Below are positions 57,397-64,000 of a stretch of DNA of 64,000 bases, one piece after another. A program made the translations under genes and the position numbers. The notes beneath the pieces are model-generated. The model was not told the DNA's origin. It was given only the letters and a program-made list of their open reading frames with translations, and ran no database searches. Within the stretch, counting starts at the first letter, position 1. The number at the start of each line of letters is the position of its first letter. Location of the stretch: positions 17,843,580 through 17,907,579 of the forward strand of contig OY720344.1 in the NCBI GenBank assembly GCA_963082975.1. The letters are read 5' to 3'. This stretch comes from Labia minor (Eukaryota > Arthropoda > Insecta > Dermaptera > Spongiphoridae).

Positions 57397-57500
57397 ATTG
57401 TAATAAATTATTAAAAAATTGTAAAATTTTTAACGTTTATAATAATAAATTGTAAAAATTTGTTAAAGGCTCAAGCGATAGCTCGGTGTTCCAGGTACTT
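57397..57500. repeat. Repeat R2, uninterrupted copy
   Basis: AAAAAATTGTAAAATTTTTA and AAATTGTAAAAATTTGTTAA lie next to each other. At 31.7 and 32.4 kb the same two pieces are separated by element P1. Confidence 0.6.
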
Positions 57501-57509
57501 AGAGTTATT

Positions 57510-59630
57510 ATATGCTAAATAAAATTAGTAAACTTTCAAGTGAGAAAACATTTATATATCCTGATTATTATTGTTCATATGTGCGCATGAGTTTTATCTT
57601 TGATCTCATTATATTAAATTGAATATGATTGAGTGTCTGTAACAATTGCTAAAGGCTCATTCGACTTATTCTTAAATCCTATTTAATTGACTCAATTATA
57701 AATATTCTCTTGAATTATTTCCTTTATTATTATAATTATTATTATTAATATTATATTAAATACATCATCCGTGTTACAATTTCAACGTTAATTTTCACCT
57801 TCAGAGTAGACTCAAGATAAGAATATTCTATACAAATATATTCAGGACCTTTCCTATCCTTATTCTCATTTTGCTCTTCTGTAATTAATTCTACCTAATT
57901 AATTTCTTTCATCTCTAATAATAATATAATATACAATAATATAAATAAATTTACATAAAATATTTCTATTTTTTACAAAAATTCTTGTACAATTTGAAAA
58001 TATTTGATTTTTTGGTATGATGACCTTTGATATAACAATCTAAACAGCAACAAATATTAATTTTATACAATAATAACTTAAAGGTATAATAATTAAAAAA
58101 AACCATTTATGAATTCTATCCAATTCACCAGTAAATTAAAAACATTTTAATAAATTATTTGAAACGTACGAATATGTAATAAAAAACTAATTTGAATTGA
58201 AATTTTCTAGATTAAAAAAATAAAAGAAAAAAAACACACCATTGAAAATTGAAAATTTGAAATATTAGAAAATGAATTCAAATGTTGATTGCCAACCCTC
58301 TCATTCCCATTCTATCACACCCACACAATTCATGCAATGATATAAAACCTTCATTTCTCTCTCTTTTCTCTTTTATATAGGTAACTGTAGAAATATTACA
58401 TAGGTATATTTAAAAGATTTTATCACATTGACTTTTTCATTTCAATCTTCCTATATCTCTTTTTTAATACATATATAATAAATTTTATAATAGAATACAA
58501 GATTGCCATTTTAGATTTTCATTTAATGTATTATCAAGAATCAAAGAATTGGATACTAATATGACAAAAATGTCTATTTTGAAAAGATTCTATTATTCTA
58601 TTATTTTAAGGGGTTTATAATAAAATAAAATTTTGAAAATGATTATACTATTGTCGACAAAATGGGCCCCGAAACATTATGACCCAATTCTTACAATCAA
58701 ATGTGTAACCCGGAAATAATTTCTCATATATTTCTATATATTTAAATTTTTAAAAACAATAATTATTTTTTCAAAGGTGACAATAATTTATCAAACACAT
58801 AATTATGATAAAAGTCAAAAATTTATACAGTCTTGATACAATTATGTTTTAAATTATGATCACAGCACATGTAGCCAGAAAAAGAGAAATAATAATTTTT
58901 TTTTGGGAAATGAGAACACATTTGATACATTTATAATAAATATACGTCTGGGAGAAGAGGAAAGTTTTTTTGATTATCATTCTCTCTAATCATTTTTTAA
59001 AGAATGAAAGTAAATGAAAGAAAAAGAAAAAGAATAGGTAGTATATATATATCTAATATTTCTCTACTAAAGACCCAATTATATTTTAGTATACTATTCA
59101 TCTATTCATATATATTTTAATAAGTACTAGGTAAAGCGTATTAACGATAGTATATTATGTCAAGAGTAAGAGCTATTATTTATTTTTTCAATAGGTCTTA
59201 TTCTTTCCTAGTATTTCATTTTTATTGTATTTTTTTTTTCATTTTCTCTTTTATTTTTAAAGAGAATGTCATTTTGACTGGAAATTATATGAAATGTCGT
59301 AATTTTTAAACAATATTTTACACGACAGAAATTTTAAATATGTTTTTTTTTTTTCATTTTTTGTTTTAGTAAAATAATATTAAATGTGTATTATATATGA
59401 AAACAATATAGTAAAATAAAAGAGAGGAAGATGGAGAAGGGGAGGGAGAAGAAAACAGAGAGAAAAAGGACAAAGAAAACAGCAAAATTGTATTTTCATT
59501 TAAATTGCTAATTTGCTTTTGGTTTAAATATATATAAATGATTGAATAAATATGGTACTTCTTTATGGGACAATTATTTTTCTTTTTGATTTGCAAATGA
59601 AATAAAATGATAATCGAGGGGTTCAAACAT
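57510..59630. other. AT-rich spacer
   Basis: No gene, no shared repeat recognised. Ordinary AT-rich intergenic or intronic DNA. Confidence 0.45.
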
Positions 59631-59639
59631 TTCATGTGA

Positions 59640-60601
59640 CAAGATTAATTCCAACTTGGGTCATCTCCTTTTCTTGTCTCCATTTTTCCTATTCGTCGTT
59701 AATGTTTATGTCTAATTTTGTGCATGACAGTAAATGATCCAAAGTATTATAGTCTGTCTCACATTATTTATATTTATTATATTTTCCTTGTCTATTTATA
59801 GTTCCACTTCTCAGTTGAGTCCAAGTTTGTCGGTTTTTTTTCTGAATGTCTGTTGTTTGTCAGATAATCTTCTACCTTTACTGTGTCTTTTAAATGCCTG
59901 TAGAAAGGGTTGAAGTCAGAGTTTTCGATATTTGTCCTCATTGTCTGTATTTCTTTTACCCACATTACTTTGAAAATGTCCATCAGTTGTGTTTTCAATT
60001 GTGTTTCTGACAGTCGGGTCCATAGTGCTTTTAATAAGTTAATAATTAAGGATATATGTGTGTGTGTGTGTGTCTTCTTTGACTTTCGTCCATCTGGTAG
60101 GTTGTCAATTTTTTAAATTTCTTATGAGTTCCCTCAAACAAATCTTTGGTCATCTATTTTCTTTCATAGTCTGTATATTGAGTAGAAGTTTTAACTTCTT
60201 ACTTACTATTGTCAACTTTTCATTCTCCATATGTATTTTGGGGTATTTCTTGAAACACCTAGTATTTATTTCATGAATTCATTTTTGATCACTGCTATCT
60301 TTTTCTCACTAATATTTCTCCATTTGTTCTTTGTATGTGTTGTTTTTTCCGATCCAAATTCCCAAGTATTTGTATTTAGCTACTACTTTAATTTCTTTCT
60401 AAGTCTATGTCCATTTCCAGGGTCATTCGTATTTTACATTCTTTTTCTTTTTAAAAATAACCATTTGGCGCTTGTTTGCGTTAAGTTCCAAATTATTTTT
60501 CATTGTGTCTTTTTCTAAAGATTTCATAGACCCTTTTAAACTCATACCATCAACCGTTATAAGTATTTCATCATCTGAAAATTTTAGAGAGTGAATTGAA
60601 T
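59640..60601 (-). pseudogene. LINE family II reverse-transcriptase C-terminal part
   Basis: Minus strand, right to left: SLKFSDDEILITVDG (palm catalytic box, S-D-D in place of the usual Y/F-A-D-D) at about 60560-60600, SLEKDTMKNNLELNANKRQM, then frame-shifted KYLGIWIGKNNTYKEQMEKY, later ALWTRLSETQLKTQLMDIFK and SDFNPFYRHLKDTVKVEDYL, and near 59725-59770 CETDYNTLDHLLSC, which fits the C-terminal Cys/His zinc knuckle of R1/I/Jockey-like elements. A TG microsatellite (60056-60072) interrupts it. This is a different family from LINE I. Dead through several shifts. Confidence 0.75.
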
Positions 60602-60760
60602 TAGTGTTTTCCAACTTGGGGCCCAGTCCCACAGGGGGCAATTCCAAAATGGACTCGAAACGACTTTAACCCTTTTTAATATAAAAAATTATGTATATGT
60701 TACATAGGGAGGCATACCAATTTTAGAAGGGCATGACACAAAAAAGATTGGGAAACACTG
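60602..60760. mobile_element. hAT-like MITE at the LINE II border
   Basis: Left end TAGTGTTTTCCAACTTGGGG, right end complement CAGTGTTTCCCAATCTTTTT. About 159 bp. A clean 8-bp duplication could not be seen. The LINE II similarity stops at its left end. Confidence 0.6.
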
Positions 60761-60769
60761 CATTATTAG

Positions 60770-61248
60770 GATATTAAAATAAACACTACCCTCAAATTCC
60801 ATTTAAAATCATATTCTAATAGATAGGAAACATAATTATATTAAATCACTATATATATATATATATATATATATGTTCCTTTAGGTTTTCGTAAAAGATC
60901 TTATTATTATTTTCAGTTTGTTCAATTGTAAGACTTTTCGGCGCCCATTTTGGTATAAAGTAAATATATCAAACAAGTTGAAATTTAACTTAGATTCTTT
61001 TATATAAAAATTTAAATCTATGAATTTCATTATTATATTTATATCTAGGTATTTTTATTAGAGAGAGAGTTATAAGTATTTTAAATAAATATTTTTTCTA
61101 AAATAGATTAAATAATTTCTTTTACCGTAAAACAATCAAGTTATTTGGTTAAATCATCTTTTTATAAGTTTATTTCTCTTTTTTGAATAATAAGAAATCA
61201 GACAAGCCTGTTGAATGTTAACCCCTTCTCATGATAGTGGGAGAAAGG

Positions 61249-61289
<41 letters not shown>

Positions 61290-61494
61290 AGGGTGTGAAA
61301 TTTAACAAGCTTTTGAGTTTAAAACAAAAGACAAAAGAAATGAAATAACATTCACATTTAACTATATATATATGTTCTTGTATTCTTTAGTTAAAAAACA
61401 AAACAAAAAAAAAAAAAAAAAAAAACTAGTTAAGTTAATCAAAAGAACGTCGTTTGTCTTTCTTATACGTACACTTTGTGTACTTATGCCTTTG

Positions 61495-61547
<53 letters not shown>

Positions 61548-62055
61548 GCTCTATCTCTCTCTCTTACACACACACACACAATCTCATTTATTTTCTTTCT
61601 CTTTCTTTTGACTTCTTCTTACCACCAATTCATCATATAAATGAATTGAATTTTAAAAGCCAGAAGAGACATAAAGACAAAGACAAAAAATAATAAAAAA
61701 AAGATAAAATAAATAATACAAAAGAGGAGATTTGTTTCAAAAGCGTATCGTTCATTCTTAATATTCACGTCAATAATAATTTTCTATACCTAATAAGAAA
61801 ATTAATTATTTATTTATATTATATTTTAAATTTATTCTAATTAAAACTTAATTAAATATAAATAGATAGAGTATTAATTCTTTTTTTTAATTTTGGCAAC
61901 AAGTAGAACTCTTTTAGATGGCTTAATATATTGTTGGTTGTTAGTATTAATCAGGTATATAGTACGTATAGCACAGAATTGATCCAGTGAGATGGAAAAT
62001 TTTAATATGAGAAAATTCCATTGTCCACTCCTCCCTCTATGATTGAAAAAGTATT
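60770..62055. other. AT-rich spacer with simple repeats
   Basis: TA runs at about 60851-60874, 61254-61284 and 61499-61541, an A-run at 61404-61424 and CA at 61565-61580. ORFs over these are by-products. Confidence 0.6.
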
Positions 62056-62062
62056 TGAAATA

Positions 62063-62538
62063 CGAGGTAGGTCAATAAGTCAGTGACTTTTTGATAAATT
62101 GAAGTTTTTTGATAAAAAATTATTTTATTTTTCAACGTAGTCACCTTTGAGCTCTCTACACTTCGTCCAACGTTGTTTTTTTTTATCCAAAAAATAAAAT
62201 TTGTCGAGGATATCAAAATAGGTATTTGTTTGTGAGATAATTTCATCATTTTTCGTCGAGCCATTTCTTCAGGTTTGGAATCAAGAAATAGTCACTCGGG
62301 GTTAAATAGGAAAATAGGGCGAATGAGGGAATTCATGAAATTTCATGGAAATTTACTTTTTTCCATTTTCTTCTCAAATCACGAGGTAGTCTGCTATTAA
62401 TGGATGTCAAACAAAAACTAAAAGGCCCACCTGATTCAAATTTTGATGTTAGCTGATGCCTGCTGACAGCACCAGTGTTGTCATTTAATTTAAGAAACGG
62501 GAAATTCATAAAGTTACGGACTTATTAACCTGACCTCG
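62063..62538 (-). mobile_element. Mariner MITE family M3, copy f
   Basis: TA-flanked (62061-62062, 62539-62540). Ends CGAGGTAGGTCAATAAGTC and complement CGAGGTCAGGTTAATAAGTC, the best-matched pair of the three copies. The same MEKSxF-to-C-terminus junction. The C-terminal frame (KKPEEMARRKMMKL and so on) is shifted and shortened. Confidence 0.8.
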
Positions 62539-62546
62539 TAAAAGAA

Positions 62547-63181
62547 ATTAGCTGGAGTGTCTCCACTCGACTATCTCGCAATTTGAATTGGATTAAATAA
62601 CATAATATATTATATTTAAATTAAATTTAATTAATTATAAATTATAAATAATAAATAATAAATATTAAACCAGCGCATGTTTGGCTTTTTGTTGATGGCA
62701 CCACGTCACGTGTTGGCGCGTGAGATTTGCAGTGTTAAAAAATTAATTCTGGTAATTTCAGCGAATCAATCAAGCTGAAATTCTATATATAGCAGTTTTA
62801 TACAATTATTAATCATGTGAAAAATTATCAAACATATATCTTTATTTTTACGGTCACTTTAGAGGAAAAAAAATCAAAACGTTGTAGGTAATGACCCTCT
62901 TCCGGTTGAGCTACATTTCTCAAAAGTTGATAGAAAACTATGAATTTTGAATAATGTCCATGTACCAAATTTCATCATTCTAGCTCAAACCGTTTTTGCG
63001 TAATCTTGCCTACATACATACACACACACATACACACATACACACACACATACACACACACACACAGACATTTTTCTCAACCTTAGTGAAAATGATTCAG
63101 GAACCTTCAAAACGTATAAAAACATCAAAATCTCAACATCGAAAATTTTCGTGATCGCAATACTATCTCTGGCGAGATAGT
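62547..63181 (-). mobile_element. F2 HINE-like element, copy c (complete)
   Basis: 635 bp. 3' end ATTAGCTGGAGTGTCTCCAC (hairpin stem GAGTG/CACTC, end CTAAT when read 5' to 3'), inverse repeat ACTATCTCGC, CTTCCGGTTGAGC, GTACCAAATTTCATC, CA microsatellite 63014-63064, CAGACATTTTTCTC, and the 5' head complement GGCGAGATAGT plus A-run. It starts six bases from the TA flank of the mariner MITE. No coding capacity. Confidence 0.85.
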
Positions 63182-63253
63182 AAAAAGGACTACCGTTATA
63201 AAATTTTATCTAAAAAATGTCAGATCCATGAATGAATAAAACTGATTTCAAAA

Positions 63254-63565
63254 GTGTTTCTTTTACTCATAAAAAAACTAAAAAAAAAAATTTTACAACT
63301 CAATATCAGTTGTTCGCCGAATTTCAGCTCCATAAATGACGTAGGAAGCTTATTATTAGTGAAAGTGGAGCCTACAAAAGAGCAATTTTGCGAGGCCCTT
63401 GCGAGAGTATTGAATTGGCTGCAAGTGACACTCGGGCAGTCCTCCAATCTCCATTCCTATCCCTCTCACTCTCTCCCTCCCTCCCTCACTTTCACTTCTA
63501 TTCCTATCATTACTCTTGGCAAAATCAATCTCATCTTTTCATTATCAATTGATGGTCAAGATTGA
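63254..63565 (+). other. Coding-like island, unidentified
   Basis: 63300-63440 is much GC-richer than the surroundings and open on both strands: plus SSINDVGSLLLVKVEPTKEQ, minus CSQFNTLARASQNCSFVGST. It ends in a CT-rich tract. It may be an exon relic or the end of an unlisted retroposon. No domain recognised. Confidence 0.25.
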
Positions 63566-63666
63566 TCCATCATATTAAATATTAATTTATCACAAGCTCA
63601 TGCCATTCGACAATTTGCAATATTTATAAGATAAACCTGAATTTTTCAATTTGCATTGATAAGAAG

Positions 63667-64000
63667 ATAAGTTGACCTGTGGCCAGGTCCGAACCGACCG
63701 ACTGTTTGAAATAAATTAATTTCCAGCTACAGAAACAATTTCAAATAATTTTAATATATCTATTAATGTAATAAAAAACAGATATGGATATAACATAAAT
63801 ATTTTTAATTTTATTTTATTTATAATATATATGTAAGAACAGGCTGTGACGTCATTAATGGCTGGATGACGTCATATAATTTTAATTAAGAAAAAACTAA
63901 TAAAGATGATTTTTCTCGAGTATAAAACCAATGCAAAGTGAATGATTCGTGATGATATGTAAAAAAATCTCCTTTGGTGTGAAAATAACCCTTTCCTTCC
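63667..64000 (-). mobile_element. F1 HINE-like element, copy g, cut by window edge
   Basis: 3' end ATAAGTTGACCTG with hairpin GACCTGTGGCCAGGTC, TGACGTCA at 63847 and 63867. The 5' half continues beyond the window. Confidence 0.85.

Noticed and set aside
60231..60518. 95-codon plus-strand ORF of hydrophobic residues resembling membrane helices
   Set aside because: Antisense of the LINE II relic, whose catalytic and zinc-knuckle motifs are on the minus strand.
61372..61693. Two 79-codon ORFs
   Set aside because: Made of a poly-A run, a TA run and a CA run; no coding signal.

Overview
Eukaryotic, very AT-rich (judged by eye, well over 70 percent A+T), probably arthropod non-coding DNA. The arthropod call rests on three kinds of mariner/IS630 transposase, on non-LTR retrotransposon debris, and on many short DINE/HINE-like (Helentron-related) repeats of a kind known from insects. 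No order or species can be named from this window. I find no convincing host gene, rRNA, functional tRNA or CRISPR. The long ORFs that make sense are all transposon remnants, and almost all are broken.

Layout. 1-3.4 kb: a modular repeat (F4), the best-preserved 3' end of LINE family I (235 codons without a stop) and a 430-bp mariner deletion derivative. 4-6.2 kb: tRNA-derived SINE debris, a second SINE copy and a decayed Helitron-type helicase. 7-14 kb: a dense nest of repeats. An F1 HINE-like element lies at 9.1 kb. An F4 copy is interrupted by an F2 element at 11.3 kb and by a 2-kb composite element that itself holds LINE and F1 pieces. 15-22 kb: LINE I debris and F1/F2 elements. 23.8-24.7 kb: a 918-bp TA-flanked element built from palindromic repeats. 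25-36 kb: LINE, SINE, mariner MITE, F1 and F4 copies, a 650-bp palindrome-rich insertion at 31.8 kb and a full-length dead Mos1-type mariner at 33.8-35.0 kb. 37-42 kb: more mariner, an IS630-type relic, LINE+hAT composite and SINE. 42-48 kb: F1 and F3 elements, with an F1 piece nested in F3. 48-57 kb: LINE I, a hAT-like element with perfect 8-bp target duplication, an internally deleted IS630/mariner, a fold-back that holds a copy of neighbouring DNA, and a second LINE+hAT composite. 59.6-63 kb: a second LINE family, a hAT-like MITE, a mariner MITE and an F2 element. The window ends inside another F1 copy.

How the parts relate. The main pattern is a set of short non-autonomous elements (F1, F2, F3) that share one plan despite little overall sequence identity. 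Each has a T-run at the 5' end, a subterminal inverted repeat, the anchor ATGTCTG opening into a family-specific microsatellite, a GAAATTTGGTA block, a CTTCCGG block (seen as CCGGAAG on the other strand), a 3' hairpin, and an end reading CTTAT or CTAAT with no target duplication. This matches Drosophila DINE-1/HINE elements mobilised by Helentrons. A decayed Helitron-type helicase at 5.5 kb shows that autonomous relatives once existed here. Two insertions (at 11.3 kb and 12-14 kb) are confirmed by an uninterrupted paralogous copy at the start of the window, and a third (31.8 kb) by a partial match at 57.4 kb.
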